A stretch of DNA of 54,361 nt from Thermoplasmatota archaeon (GCA_023379435.1 JAMCUH010000005.1:1-54361), one strand, 5' to 3'; positions 18,138 through 26,990 are shown, numbered from the stretch's first letter. Translations and numbers: made by a program. Notes: generated by a model not told the origin, from the letters alone.

Positions 18138-18917
18138 GTGGCGATCCTGGATATTGAAAGGTTCAAAGGCCAAATCGTTCTTCCGGATATATCAGTGGAA
18201 GGTCAAAAGAAGATAGGATCATCAACTGTGGCGGTGGTGGGGCTTGGCGGAACAGGGTCCATGGCGTCGGAACTTTTCGCAAGAATGGGTGTGGGGAAGC
18301 TTATCCTTTTTGACGGAGACCGTGTTTCGCTCTCAAACATCCACAGGCAGATATTATACAGTGAGAATGATGTCGGAAAGTTTAAAGCAGAAGCTGCAGC
18401 AGAACACCTAAGTAAAGAAACATCAGTTACGAAAATAATATCAAGAAATATCAGGATCAGCGATAAGAATGTGGGTGAGCTCTTATCATGCGACATAGTT
18501 TTTGATGGAACAGACAATTTCCCCTCTCGCCATGTGATTGACTTATTTTCTATTAGATCTGGGATTCCATGGGTAATGTGTTCTGCTGTTGAGTATTATG
18601 GACAGGCAAAAGCCATATTACCCGGGATAACATCGTGCCTTTCCTGTATGCATTTCCCAACGAGGGATGAGAGATTTTCTTGCAGTGATGCCGGTATATT
18701 CCCTCCTCTTGTTACTGCAATATCATCCCTGGCAGCTGGTATGGCTGTATCAATTATGGTTGGAGGAAAGGTATCCGGGGATCTTTTCACACTGGATATG
18801 AGAACAATGGAACTTGTCAGGATAAGGGTCGACAGGAACCCTGAATGCACCGTATGTGGAACGCATGGTATGGGAAATACTGTGGGTTCAGAAAAACAGT
18901 ACGAATCCGGACACTGA
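18138..18917 (+). CDS. MoeB/ThiF-family sulfur-carrier adenylyltransferase
   Basis: E1-like enzyme that adenylates the C-terminal Gly of MoaD (or ThiS). Nucleotide-binding VVGLGGTGSMASELF, the ILFDGDRVSLSNIHRQ segment with the Asp and Arg that contact ATP, and two zinc CxxC pairs (CLSC and CTVC). About 259 residues without the C-terminal rhodanese domain found in some MoeB proteins. I choose GTG at 18138: a TATA-like TATTTTAAAT is centred about 25 bases upstream and overlaps the track's ATG at 18120. The gene follows moaD closely and MoaD is the likely partner. Confidence 0.9.
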   Translation: MAILDIERFKGQIVLPDISVEGQKKIGSSTVAVVGLGGTGSMASELFARMGVGKLILFDGDRVSLSNIHRQILYSENDVGKFKAEAAAEHLSKETSVTKIISRNIRISDKNVGELLSCDIVFDGTDNFPSRHVIDLFSIRSGIPWVMCSAVEYYGQAKAILPGITSCLSCMHFPTRDERFSCSDAGIFPPLVTAISSLAAGMAVSIMVGGKVSGDLFTLDMRTMELVRIRVDRNPECTVCGTHGMGNTVGSEKQYESGH

Positions 18918-18929
18918 ATCGAAATGGTT

Positions 18930-19487
18930 TTAGTTCAGGTCAGAAGGTAAATCAATATCCTTTATCTCAAGCTGATTCAATTCTATATAGATATTGTCCC
19001 TTTCCCTCATCACTATACTTTTGGCCCCTTTGTCTCCGTCCAGGGCAAAGAGCTCCCCGAAATAAGATCTTGGAAAAAGTACTGGCACAACAGGAACAGA
19101 ATTAAAGATACCTGAAATTATCCTTTCAGGAAATTCCTTATGTCTCGTGATGTATTTGTTTATCAAATGTGAGCCTATATTTGGCATATCGGCTGGTATG
19201 ATGATAGCGCCGGTTGCCATCTCGCTTACCCTTGATATCCCCACGGAGATGGAATGCCCCATTCCTCTTTCAGGGGAATTATTCAAGACCACATCCACAT
19301 TTTTTTCTGGAATGAATCTTTCAGTGGTGGAATTCACAACAGCAACAGTCTGAGAAACATCTGATCTTATCACACTGTCAAGAATATAGGAAAAGAGAAT
19401 CCTTCCGTTGTATAGTGATCCAAGCTTCATGGAGCCGAATCTTGTTGATTTGCCTGCCGCAAGGATTATGGCAGATACGAATGCCAT
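18930..19487 (-). CDS. MobA/MocA-like molybdopterin nucleotidyltransferase
   Basis: 185-residue GT-A-fold nucleotidyltransferase with LAAGKSTRFGSMK (nucleotide-binding signature), ERGMGHSISVG and IIIPADMPNIG (metal-binding Asp in the PADMP motif). The MPADMP/GMG..S pattern is that of MocA, which attaches CMP to molybdopterin for xanthine dehydrogenase-family enzymes. That fits the three hydroxylase subunits encoded a few kb away on the other strand. A MobA role (GMP) or another sugar nucleotide cannot be excluded by sequence. Confidence 0.82.
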   Translation of the reverse strand: MAFVSAIILAAGKSTRFGSMKLGSLYNGRILFSYILDSVIRSDVSQTVAVVNSTTERFIPEKNVDVVLNNSPERGMGHSISVGISRVSEMATGAIIIPADMPNIGSHLINKYITRHKEFPERIISGIFNSVPVVPVLFPRSYFGELFALDGDKGAKSIVMRERDNIYIELNQLEIKDIDLPSDLN

Positions 19488-19923
19488 TGCCTGATCATAA
19501 CATAAATGGCAGTGGACATTATGATATTTTTGCTAAAGTAACACACATTCTTCATAAATAACGTAAATAGGCTCTTTCAGCATTGACGATGCAATATTTT
19601 AGCCATCAGGATTGTCCGTTATTCAGCCGTACTTTACAATGGTGCAATTCAGACAGGATACTGTGGAGAGTTGTTGTATACTCAATGCTGTATATTTGAT
19701 AAAAGAGCCAATTCCTGCATTCTCAGATGCCCGTTTTTGTATAGAAAATGAAAAGGCAAAACATACATCATCCATAAGAGAAAAATAGCGCATGAGATCA
19801 ATTACAGACCTTGAATATGCTTCCTTCTCATGGAACATAATTCATATTCCATGTCCTTGTAATGTATCAGATCACAAAGCCTTTTAGGGAATCCATAAAT
19901 AAAATGTTCTAATATGAGGACCA
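19488..19923. other. Intergenic stretch before the hydroxylase operon
   Basis: About 436 bases. The track ORF 19623-19838 (minus, 71 residues) has no family signal and I do not accept it. The right end holds the xdhC-like promoter. The rest shows no RNA gene or repeat that I can support. Confidence 0.45.
19894..19904 (+). promoter_or_regulatory. TATA-like box of the XdhC-like gene
   Basis: CATAAATAAAA centred about 26 bases before the ATG at 19924, indicating a leaderless transcript for the first gene of the hydroxylase cluster. Confidence 0.6.
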
Positions 19924-20751
19924 ATGACCGACATAGCCATCTTTAAGGAAGCACTGGAAATGGCTGAATCCAAAAAGAAATTTGCCATAGCAACTGTTAT
20001 TGAGGCAGAGGGATCAACGCTTGCAAAACCCGGTTTCAAGCTTCTCATTGATGATGATGGGGTGGTGCACTCAGGATCACTGGGTGGAGGCTGTCCGGAG
20101 TCTGCCATAATACCAGGTGCTCTGGATTCCATGAAAACAGGATTACCGAGGACATTGAAGGTACATCTGGAGAACAGTGAGACGGCACTACAGGCGATGG
20201 TTAAAGGTTCAAGTGACAACGAGGTCTACGTGGAAACATTTTGCGGGGGTTCCATGACAATTTTCATTGAGCCGTTCCTTCCCAAGCGGAGGGTTATCGT
20301 CATAAGCCAGGGAGGGAGGGACAGTGTGGAGGAATCATTAATTGAACTTCTGAAATGGGCTGATTTCCATACTGTTCTGGTATCTCCCTCACCAGATATG
20401 AGCAAAGGGGCAGAGGAGGTCTTCAATCTCATGGAACATGGAATAGGCGAGTTCATTTTCGATCCCATGGACTTTATCGTGGTAATGACGAAAGGAAACA
20501 AGGATCTGGAAATACTGGAGTTTTTAAGTAAAAAAGAACGCAGATACGTAGGTTTGATGGCAAGCAGGAAACGTATCGCTCATGATTTTGAAGAACTTCG
20601 TAAAATTGGTGTTTCTGAAGAATTTCTGTCAAGTGTGCATGCACCCATAGGTATTGACATATCCGCAATCACCCCAAAGGAGATCGCCCTGAGTATTGTC
20701 TCAGAAATAGTAAAAGAGAGCAGGGAGGAAACGAAAACAATACAGGTATAA
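19924..20751 (+). CDS. XdhC/CoxI-family maturation factor
   Basis: Binds molybdenum cofactor and helps insert it, in sulfurated form, into xanthine dehydrogenase-family enzymes. 275 residues with the N-terminal XdhC/CoxI domain (GSLGGGCPES near 50-60, ETFCGGSMTIFIEP near 105) and a C-terminal Rossmann domain ending in the family motif VHAPIGIDISAITPKEIALSIVSEIV. It comes just before the three enzyme subunits, the usual place for this chaperone. Confidence 0.9.
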   Translation: MTDIAIFKEALEMAESKKKFAIATVIEAEGSTLAKPGFKLLIDDDGVVHSGSLGGGCPESAIIPGALDSMKTGLPRTLKVHLENSETALQAMVKGSSDNEVYVETFCGGSMTIFIEPFLPKRRVIVISQGGRDSVEESLIELLKWADFHTVLVSPSPDMSKGAEEVFNLMEHGIGEFIFDPMDFIVVMTKGNKDLEILEFLSKKERRYVGLMASRKRIAHDFEELRKIGVSEEFLSSVHAPIGIDISAITPKEIALSIVSEIVKESREETKTIQV

Positions 20752-20762
20752 ATATAAACATC

Positions 20763-20770
20763 TATATATA
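20763..20770 (+). promoter_or_regulatory. TATA-like box of the hydroxylase operon
   Basis: TATATATA lies about 35 bases before the medium-subunit ATG, so the subunit genes can be transcribed separately from the XdhC-like gene upstream. Confidence 0.5.
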
Positions 20771-20803
20771 ATGTTCACAAATCTCTAAATATTCTATTAT
20801 ACC

Positions 20804-21700
20804 ATGAAATACTACTCGATTATGACTCTCACACCTTCTAAACTGCAGTATATTAGACCAGATGGTATTGATGACGCTATTGAAATTCTTTCATCCAACG
20901 ACGCGAACATAAAAGTTCTCGGCGGAGGTCAAAGCCTCATACCGTTATTGAAAACAAGGATCGTTAAAGTGGAAAAACTTGTTGATATCGGCAACATTGA
21001 ATCACTTAATTACATAAAATCTAAAAGTGGCGAGATAAGAATAGGAGCAGCAACAAGAATTTCCCAGCTTGTTGAATCTGAATTGATTCAGAAAAGAATT
21101 CCAGCTCTTTATGATGCATGTGTGATGATAGCCGATCCTCTGGTAAGGAACATGGGCACAGTCGGTGGAAACATATCGCACGCAGATCCTGGAAACGATA
21201 TACCTGTTGTTGCACTTGCACTGGGTGCAACCATAGTTGCCGTTGGGAAGAGTGGAGAAAGGGTAATCGGACCGGAGGATTTCTTCAAGGGACCATTTGA
21301 AACATCCCTCTCATATGGGGAAATAGTCAGGGAGATAGTTTTTCCGGATATGCAGAAGAATCAGGGATCATCCTTCACAAAGGTAAAAAAGATGAGCGGT
21401 GATTTTTCAGTCGCAACTTCGGCATCATTTGTCACTACGGATGAAGGAGGAAGCATCAAAACTGCAAGAATTGCAGTTTCATCCGCCACACCTGTCCCAA
21501 CAAGGCTTATGGATATGGAAAATTATGTGACGGGAAAGAAGATCAACGACGCAATCCTGGATCATGTAAGGAAAAATGTCACAAATGGACTTGATATAAT
21601 GGAGGACCAGACAATAGACCCCAACTTCAGAAAATACTGTGTATCTGATTCTGCGATGAAAAGCCTGGAAAAGGCGTATGGGAGAGCAATTGGAAGGTGA
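20804..21700 (+). CDS. Molybdenum hydroxylase, FAD-binding medium subunit
   Basis: 298-residue FAD subunit of the CoxM/CutB family. FAD-binding motifs VLGGGQSLIPLL (about 43-54) and NMGTVGGNISHADPGNDIP (about 117-135) are intact, followed by the C-terminal CO-dehydrogenase flavoprotein domain. It accepts electrons from the iron-sulfur subunit. An in-frame ATG six codons downstream (20822) is a possible start. The stop overlaps the GTG at the beginning of the next track ORF, so the genes form one operon. Confidence 0.93.
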   Translation: MKYYSIMTLTPSKLQYIRPDGIDDAIEILSSNDANIKVLGGGQSLIPLLKTRIVKVEKLVDIGNIESLNYIKSKSGEIRIGAATRISQLVESELIQKRIPALYDACVMIADPLVRNMGTVGGNISHADPGNDIPVVALALGATIVAVGKSGERVIGPEDFFKGPFETSLSYGEIVREIVFPDMQKNQGSSFTKVKKMSGDFSVATSASFVTTDEGGSIKTARIAVSSATPVPTRLMDMENYVTGKKINDAILDHVRKNVTNGLDIMEDQTIDPNFRKYCVSDSAMKSLEKAYGRAIGR

Positions 21701-21705
21701 TATGG

Positions 21706-22200
21706 ATGAAACTGAAACTGAACGTTAACGGAAAGGAATATGATCTTGAAATAGAGGACAGGAAATTACTTGTGGATGTCATAAGGGAAGACCTTGCTCT
21801 TAAGGGAACTCATATTGGATGCGACACCACGGACTGTGGCGCCTGTACGGTGCTTCTGGACGACAGGCCGGTTAAATCATGCACAGTTCTTGCAGCGCAG
21901 GCATCTGGTCATAAGGTGACAACACTGGAGGGTCTTTCACGGAGTAAGGAAATGAAAATACTGCAGAAATCCTTTGTGGATAATCAAGGCCTCCAGTGTG
22001 GTTTCTGTACATCTGGCATGCTCATATCATCATATGCACTTCTGAAGAAGAATAAGAAACCTGGAGAGCTTGAGATAAGGGAGGCCTTATCCGGCAATCT
22101 CTGCAGATGCACCGGATACCAGGGAATAGTGAAATCCATAAGCGAGGCATCAAAGGAGATAGAAAAGACACAGGAGAAGATCACTGAGGTGGCAAGATGA
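21706..22200 (+). CDS. Molybdenum hydroxylase, 2Fe-2S small subunit
   Basis: 164-residue subunit with two [2Fe-2S] clusters. The plant-ferredoxin-type cluster is CDTTDCGACTVLL plus a later Cys (VKSC); the helical-domain cluster is QCGFCTSG plus CRCTGY. I prefer the ATG at 21706, which has GGAAGGTGAT just upstream, over the GTG at 21697. The gene ends by overlapping the start of the large subunit (ATGA). Confidence 0.95.
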   Translation: MKLKLNVNGKEYDLEIEDRKLLVDVIREDLALKGTHIGCDTTDCGACTVLLDDRPVKSCTVLAAQASGHKVTTLEGLSRSKEMKILQKSFVDNQGLQCGFCTSGMLISSYALLKKNKKPGELEIREALSGNLCRCTGYQGIVKSISEASKEIEKTQEKITEVAR

Positions 22201-24215
22201 GTACAATTGAAGAAATTGCTGCCGGCAAGGGAAGATTCATAGACGATCTTGTTCTGAAGGACATGGTTTATCTATCATTTTACAGAAGTCCCTATGCAAG
22301 GGCCCTGATAAGAAGTGTTAAGGCGGAGATAACTCACAAGGACATAGGGGCAGTTCTTGCGTCCGTCGGTGAGGGTGCAACCGATGAGAACATGAACCTT
22401 GCCCATCCTACGCTTGCTTCTGAAAGCGTAATGTATGTGGGACAGCCTATTGCTGCTGTTTATGGCAGATCGAAATATGAGGCTGAAGACAAACTGGATT
22501 CTGTGGAGGTTGATTTTGAACCCCTGAAACCCATAATGGATCCGGAAGAGGCCCTGAAAGGTGAACCAATTATACCAGGGACAAAGTCAAATGTTCTATC
22601 TGATACATATCTTGGCAAGAAGTTCAGTGTAAATGCGGATATTGTTCTGGAAGATCACTTTGAAAATCATAGAATAGCAACCAATCCCATAGAAACGAGG
22701 GGAATAGTTGCAGATTACGATGGTTCCATGCTTACAATATACACATCAACGCAGAGTGTTCACAGCATAAAGGACGGTATAGTTGAATCCCTCGGTCTTC
22801 CTTCTGAAAAAGTAAGGGTAATACAGACTGATACCGGAGGTGCATTCGGGCTGAAGGGGGGGCTCTATCCTGAATATGTGGTGGCATCAAGCCTTGCAAT
22901 GAAGCTCAGGAAGCCGGTCAAATGGATTGAATCCAGATCAGAACTGCTTATGGCATCCAGGCCTGGAAGAGGTGTCAGCGCCGACATGAAAATTCATGCC
23001 TCAAGGGATGGAAGAATTCTTGGTGTTGAGGGAACCATTCTGGTTGACGCAGGTGCCTATGATGGGGGCAGTGGAGGATTTTCAGCCGGATGGATAGCAC
23101 GACAGATCACCGGACCATATGATATAAGAAACGCATATCTTCGGGGCATAGCCGTTATGACAAATAAGGTACAGCAGGGCCCTTACCGTGGTGCGGGGAG
23201 GCCAGAGGCAGCCTTTTTCATGGAAAGGATGGTTGACCTTCTTGCTGAAAAGCTGAATATGGATCCGGTGGAAATAAGGCTCAAGAACATGTCAGAGGAA
23301 CCGTTGAAGTCACCATTGGGTTTGCAGATTGAGGCAGCAGCTCCATTTTTCAGGAGGGCAATCAAGGAGATTGAGTATGAAAGGTTCAAAAGGAAGAACC
23401 CCGGTGTCGCATTTTTTGTCCTGGTACCTGCATTATTTGGTGGAGAAAGCTGCAAAATACGCGTGGAAAGTGGAAAGGTAAAAGTCTGGCTTGGTGGTGA
23501 TACACACGGTCAGAGGCATGATCTTTTCGTAAAAAGTCTCGCGTCAAAGGAGCTTGATATACCTGAAAGTGACATAGAACACATGCTTGGAGATACTGGG
23601 GCACTCCAGAAAGGTGTCGGATCCTGGGGATCAAGGACTGCCATTGTTGGAGGCAATGCTCTGATTTCAGCATGCAGTAAACTCAAGGAGAATATTGCTA
23701 AGAAATATGGCAGATACGATCCATCAATGTTATCGGAAATAACCATGGAGGCAGAGGTATTCGAAGACGTGAAGGGGTCACTTAATTCATTTGGTGCAAA
23801 CCTTGCTACAGTGGAGGTTGATGATCTAGGATACATAAATGTAAAGGACGTCTACTGCTGCTACGATGTGGGCAAGGCCCTGACTCCTGCAGTTGTCATT
23901 GGGCAGATTCAGGGCGGCGCTGTGCAGGGTATCGGACAGGTCATATCGGAGAGGCTTCTTTATTCCAGCGACGGGCAGTTACTTACAACATCCATAGCTG
24001 ATGCCGGTGTTCTTAATGCAACGCAGGTACCGAACATAAATGTATCTCTTGTTGAGAACCCTTCAAGTTTCCCGCATGGTGCAAAAGGTGTAGGCGAATC
24101 CCCGACAATAGGGGTCCCTGCAGCTGTTGTATCGGCTGTTGAAAGGGTTACCCACGTGAGGATAAGGGAAACTCCCGTCACTCCGGAAACAATCCTTGGT
24201 GGAAAAAAGAATTGA
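22197..24215 (+). CDS. Molybdenum hydroxylase, Mo-cofactor large subunit (form II type)
   Basis: Catalytic subunit of the xanthine dehydrogenase / CoxL family, holding molybdopterin-CDP. Seen: GKGRFIDDL N-terminus, TGGAFGLKGG and QGIGQ cofactor loops, active-site loop GPYRGAGRPEA, and the catalytic Glu in GVGESPT. The loop is the form II type (AYRGAGR-like), not the AYRCSFR loop of true CO dehydrogenases, so the substrate is probably an aldehyde or heterocycle. Archaeal relatives include glyceraldehyde oxidoreductase of Sulfolobus (inference). At 672 residues it is about 100 shorter than usual; the shortening falls near LKENIAKKYGRYDPSM, before the last conserved part. Confidence 0.93.
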   Translation: MSTIEEIAAGKGRFIDDLVLKDMVYLSFYRSPYARALIRSVKAEITHKDIGAVLASVGEGATDENMNLAHPTLASESVMYVGQPIAAVYGRSKYEAEDKLDSVEVDFEPLKPIMDPEEALKGEPIIPGTKSNVLSDTYLGKKFSVNADIVLEDHFENHRIATNPIETRGIVADYDGSMLTIYTSTQSVHSIKDGIVESLGLPSEKVRVIQTDTGGAFGLKGGLYPEYVVASSLAMKLRKPVKWIESRSELLMASRPGRGVSADMKIHASRDGRILGVEGTILVDAGAYDGGSGGFSAGWIARQITGPYDIRNAYLRGIAVMTNKVQQGPYRGAGRPEAAFFMERMVDLLAEKLNMDPVEIRLKNMSEEPLKSPLGLQIEAAAPFFRRAIKEIEYERFKRKNPGVAFFVLVPALFGGESCKIRVESGKVKVWLGGDTHGQRHDLFVKSLASKELDIPESDIEHMLGDTGALQKGVGSWGSRTAIVGGNALISACSKLKENIAKKYGRYDPSMLSEITMEAEVFEDVKGSLNSFGANLATVEVDDLGYINVKDVYCCYDVGKALTPAVVIGQIQGGAVQGIGQVISERLLYSSDGQLLTTSIADAGVLNATQVPNINVSLVENPSSFPHGAKGVGESPTIGVPAAVVSAVERVTHVRIRETPVTPETILGGKKN

Positions 24216-24217
24216 GC

Positions 24218-24634
24218 ATGGAGACATTGAAAGAAGGAAAAAGTCGCATTTCCATAGTCGAGGAACCAATCAGCCTGATGAATGAAGCTCACGAGGGATC
24301 AGGATCGAGGGTGACATTTTATGGCATTGTAAGACCTCTTGAGGATGGCAGGAAGATACTCCACATCCATTATGAATGCTACCATGAAATGGCAATGAAA
24401 AGTCTTGAATCCATAGTTAGAGATGCGGAATCAAGATTTCATCCTGATCATGTCAATGTAACTCACAGAATCGGTGATGTTAAACCAGGAGAAGAATCCG
24501 TAGTTGTGGATGTTTTCACTTCTCACAGAAAAGACGGTTTCTCCTGCTGCTCCTACATAATGGATAGAATAAAAAAGGAAACGCCAATCTGGAAATGTTT
24601 CTATTTTCTAGACGGTTCAAGCCAGTGGAAATGA
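24218..24634 (+). CDS. moaE: Molybdopterin synthase catalytic subunit
   Basis: 138 residues. Adds two sulfurs from thiocarboxylated MoaD to make molybdopterin. Family motifs: FYGIVRPLEDGRKI, HRIGDVKPGEESV, TSHRKDGFSCCSYIMDRIKKETPIWK with the active-site lysines. I use the ATG at 24218, three bases after the large-subunit stop, instead of the overlapping TTG at 24212. Its place as the last gene of the hydroxylase operon ties cofactor supply to the enzyme. Stop codon directly abuts the convergent peroxiredoxin gene. Confidence 0.94.
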   Translation: METLKEGKSRISIVEEPISLMNEAHEGSGSRVTFYGIVRPLEDGRKILHIHYECYHEMAMKSLESIVRDAESRFHPDHVNVTHRIGDVKPGEESVVVDVFTSHRKDGFSCCSYIMDRIKKETPIWKCFYFLDGSSQWK

Positions 24635-25105
24635 TCACGAGGCTTTGGAAAGTTCCTTCTCTATCTCTGCGTAATCAGGTTCCACACCAGGGTCTTCACT
24701 TACCCACTTATACTTCACCACACCGCTGGAGTCTATTACGAATACTGCCCTCTTGGATGCCCTTAATCCTGGTACCTTTACGAAATCACTGTGAAGGGCA
24801 CCATATTTTTCCGACACTACCTTTTCCGAATCGCTGAGAAGATCGAAGTCAAGATGATTCTGTTTGGCAAATTCAGCAAGTGAAAAAGGTGAGTCTACGC
24901 TTATTCCCACAACCTTTGCTCTCAAATTGTTAAACTTGCTCATGGAATCCCTGAAAGTGCACATCTCCTTTGTACAAACGGAGGTGAATGCTCCAGGGAA
25001 AAAGGCAAGTACTACCTTCTGCCCCTTGTACTCAGAAAGGGATCTCATTTTCAGTGCCTTGTCAGGGAGTCTAAAATCAGGAGCCTTGTCTCCAACATTA
25101 ACCAT
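24635..25105 (-). CDS. Peroxiredoxin (AhpC/TSA, Bcp-like)
   Basis: 156-residue thiol peroxidase that reduces peroxides. Peroxidatic Cys lies in FFPGAFTSVCTKEMC (Pro-x-x-x-Thr/Ser-x-x-Cys context, Cys46), with a second Cys five residues later (CTKEMC) that could be the resolving Cys as in some Bcp proteins. Core strand VVGISVDSPFS. Likely reduced by the thioredoxin encoded at 10.5 kb. Divergent from dph6 with a shared promoter region. Confidence 0.92.
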   Translation of the reverse strand: MVNVGDKAPDFRLPDKALKMRSLSEYKGQKVVLAFFPGAFTSVCTKEMCTFRDSMSKFNNLRAKVVGISVDSPFSLAEFAKQNHLDFDLLSDSEKVVSEKYGALHSDFVKVPGLRASKRAVFVIDSSGVVKYKWVSEDPGVEPDYAEIEKELSKAS

Positions 25106-25124
25106 CTTTACCAGTTCATAATCA

Positions 25125-25139
25125 TTTAAATGTATAAAA
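25125..25139. promoter_or_regulatory. Shared divergent TATA region of peroxiredoxin and dph6
   Basis: The sequence TTTAAATGTATAAAA contains the palindromic TTTAAA, centred 22 bases from the peroxiredoxin ATG (minus) and 26 bases from the dph6 ATG at 25154 (plus). One box may serve both directions. Confidence 0.5.
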
Positions 25140-25153
25140 CCCTTCCACCCTTC

Positions 25154-25798
25154 ATGTTGGGTGTGTCCCTGCTTTCAGGTGGTAAGGATTCTTTCCTCTC
25201 AACGCTTCTAGCAATGGAGCAGGGGATAGATGTGATCAGATGTGTTACAGTAATTCCCGAAACCGATTCCATGATGTTTCATGTACCGAATATTCACATT
25301 GCCGGAAATGTCGCATCCCTTCTGGATCTTGAGACAGAATTTGTTCCTGAGACAGATTATGAGGAAAAGCTTCTAGAACTTGCCAGGTCAGGGGTAGAAG
25401 CAATAGTGTGCGGCGCAATCGCTTCAGAGTTCCAGAAGACAAGGATAGAAAAGATATGCACAGAAGCAGGAATGGTATGCTTCGCTCCACTGTGGATGAA
25501 AGACCAGCGCACTGTAATTGAGGAAATAATAAGTTCCGGCATAAGGGCAATCATTGTATCAGTATCAGCTGAGGGACTTGGAGAAGAACTACTTGGAAGG
25601 GTCATTGATGAGAACCTTCTCGCTCATCTCGTCAAGGTTCACGAAAAGAACAGGATCAACATAACCGGTGAAGGTGGTGAGTACGAATCCCTTGTTACAG
25701 GCATTGATTTCAGGGAAAGAATAAAAATCAGGGAATACCAGAAGATATGGAATGGTTCTACCGGCTACTTGAAAATTGAATCGGTGGAGATGCGATAG
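25154..25798 (+). CDS. dph6: Diphthine-ammonia ligase
   Basis: PP-loop ATP pyrophosphatase that performs the last step of diphthamide formation on elongation factor 2. SGGKDS (8-13) is the PP-loop; the family's C-terminal GEGGEYES motif is present. 214 residues from ATG 25154, which I prefer over ATG 25130: the earlier ATG lies inside the TATA-like TTTAAATGTATAAAA, whereas 25154 begins about 26 bases after it and gives the usual short N-terminus. Ends one base before the convergent radical-SAM gene. Confidence 0.9.
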   Translation: MLGVSLLSGGKDSFLSTLLAMEQGIDVIRCVTVIPETDSMMFHVPNIHIAGNVASLLDLETEFVPETDYEEKLLELARSGVEAIVCGAIASEFQKTRIEKICTEAGMVCFAPLWMKDQRTVIEEIISSGIRAIIVSVSAEGLGEELLGRVIDENLLAHLVKVHEKNRINITGEGGEYESLVTGIDFRERIKIREYQKIWNGSTGYLKIESVEMR

Positions 25799-25799
25799 A

Positions 25800-26971
25800 T
25801 CATATTTTCAAACGTTCAACCTCAAGTGCATCCCAGGTCGGATATTCCTCAACCTCGTACATCTCGTAATTCACCTTCTTTTTTAAATCAGGAAGTATCC
25901 ACGGTGGTACCTCTAACCTTTTCCTTGGGATGTTCATATGGATCATCTCTTCCTTCAGACCGACAGATAGCAACCTGCTCTTTGCCTCATATACATTGTC
26001 AACCTCTATTATTCCTCTTATTATGGTACCATCCTTGGTGACAACATCGATGGGTCTTGCTATGTTTCTTGCCCTTCTCTTAAGTCTGTTCTTCAGCTGA
26101 ACAGAGTCCTTGAATCTTGCTGAACAATAATGAACAGGAAATTCAGAGTATTCTCTTACCATTTCTATTGCCATCTCGGCACTCCCCTTCGCTCCAGATT
26201 CAACATCATTCTTGATGGTGAACCCTCTTCCCAGGAGATTCATTGAATTTGTCTCAGAGAATTCAAGCTCATTGATATTTATGAAATCCAGATCCATTCT
26301 TCTGCAGAAATCAATGAGCTCCCTCATCTGTCTATCCATACCCGGAATAGCGGGTACCTCTATTCCCACATCCAATTATTTATGAAATCCAGATCCATTC
26401 TTCTGCAGAAATCAATGAGCTCCCTCATCTGTCTATCCATACCCGGAATAGCGGGTACCTCTATTCCCACATCCATTCCAGCCTCCCTGGCTGCCTTGAT
26501 CCTCCAGACAAATGCAGATCGATCCATTCTGTCCCACAGTTCCTCCGGAGCGTGGAAGCGTATCTCGTCTAGTCCGGCTTTTGCCACAGCGTCGATGGAC
26601 TTCCTAGTACCGCTAATCGTGTATAGATGGATATGATGACTCTCGCCGAATTCTCCCTTAAGCATTCGGATGTATTCTGAGGTTCTGTCATAGTATTTTA
26701 GAGGGTCTCCTCCCGTTATTCCAGTTCCCATGGCATCGACCATTCTCGCCTCAAGGATGGCATCATGCATTTCATGGAGAGGCATCTCGTCAGCATACAT
26801 TACATCCTTCATCTTCTTCGGATCAGAGATTGGGCAGTAGAAGCACTTTGCATCGCAAATGCCAGACACGAAGAGAACCATCTTTCCTCCTTTTGCGCAC
26901 TGAACGCATCCGGGTGAAAGTCTCCCCACATAAGCTGATCCTCCTGGAAGTCTCTTCATATGGTAGATCAT
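25800..26971 (-). pseudogene. Radical-SAM protein (COG2108-like), broken by a 101-bp duplication
   Basis: Two track ORFs (26971-26360 and 26375-25800) are the halves of one gene. A 99-base segment is repeated directly with a 101-base offset (26276-26374 and 26377-26475), which shifts the frame. Removing 101 bases restores an open frame of 1071 bases (356 residues). The restored protein has an N-terminal GCVQC pair, the radical-SAM cluster CDAKCFYC (Cys39/43/46), GTGITGGDPL, and a C-terminal part containing YCSARFKDSVQLKNRLKRRA. This matches uncharacterised archaeal radical-SAM proteins related to pyruvate-formate-lyase activating enzymes. It follows a winged-helix gene and purB on the same strand. 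Both copies of the repeat are identical, so the event is recent, or an assembly artefact. Confidence 0.88.
26276..26475. repeat. Perfect 99-bp direct repeat (tandem duplication)
   Basis: Copy 1 is 26276-26374 and copy 2 is 26377-26475, separated by two bases (AT). I compared them base by base and found no mismatch. The 101-base period is not a multiple of three, so it destroys the radical-SAM reading frame; losing one copy would restore it. Confidence 0.95.
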
Positions 26972-26990
26972 TGTGAACGAATATTAATAA

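Noticed and set aside
19623-19838. Minus-strand ORF of 71 residues
   Set aside because: Odd composition, no family, no promoter seen; probably chance.
22197-24215. True CO dehydrogenase (CoxL form I)
   Set aside because: The AYRCSFR loop is absent; the loop is PYRGAGR.
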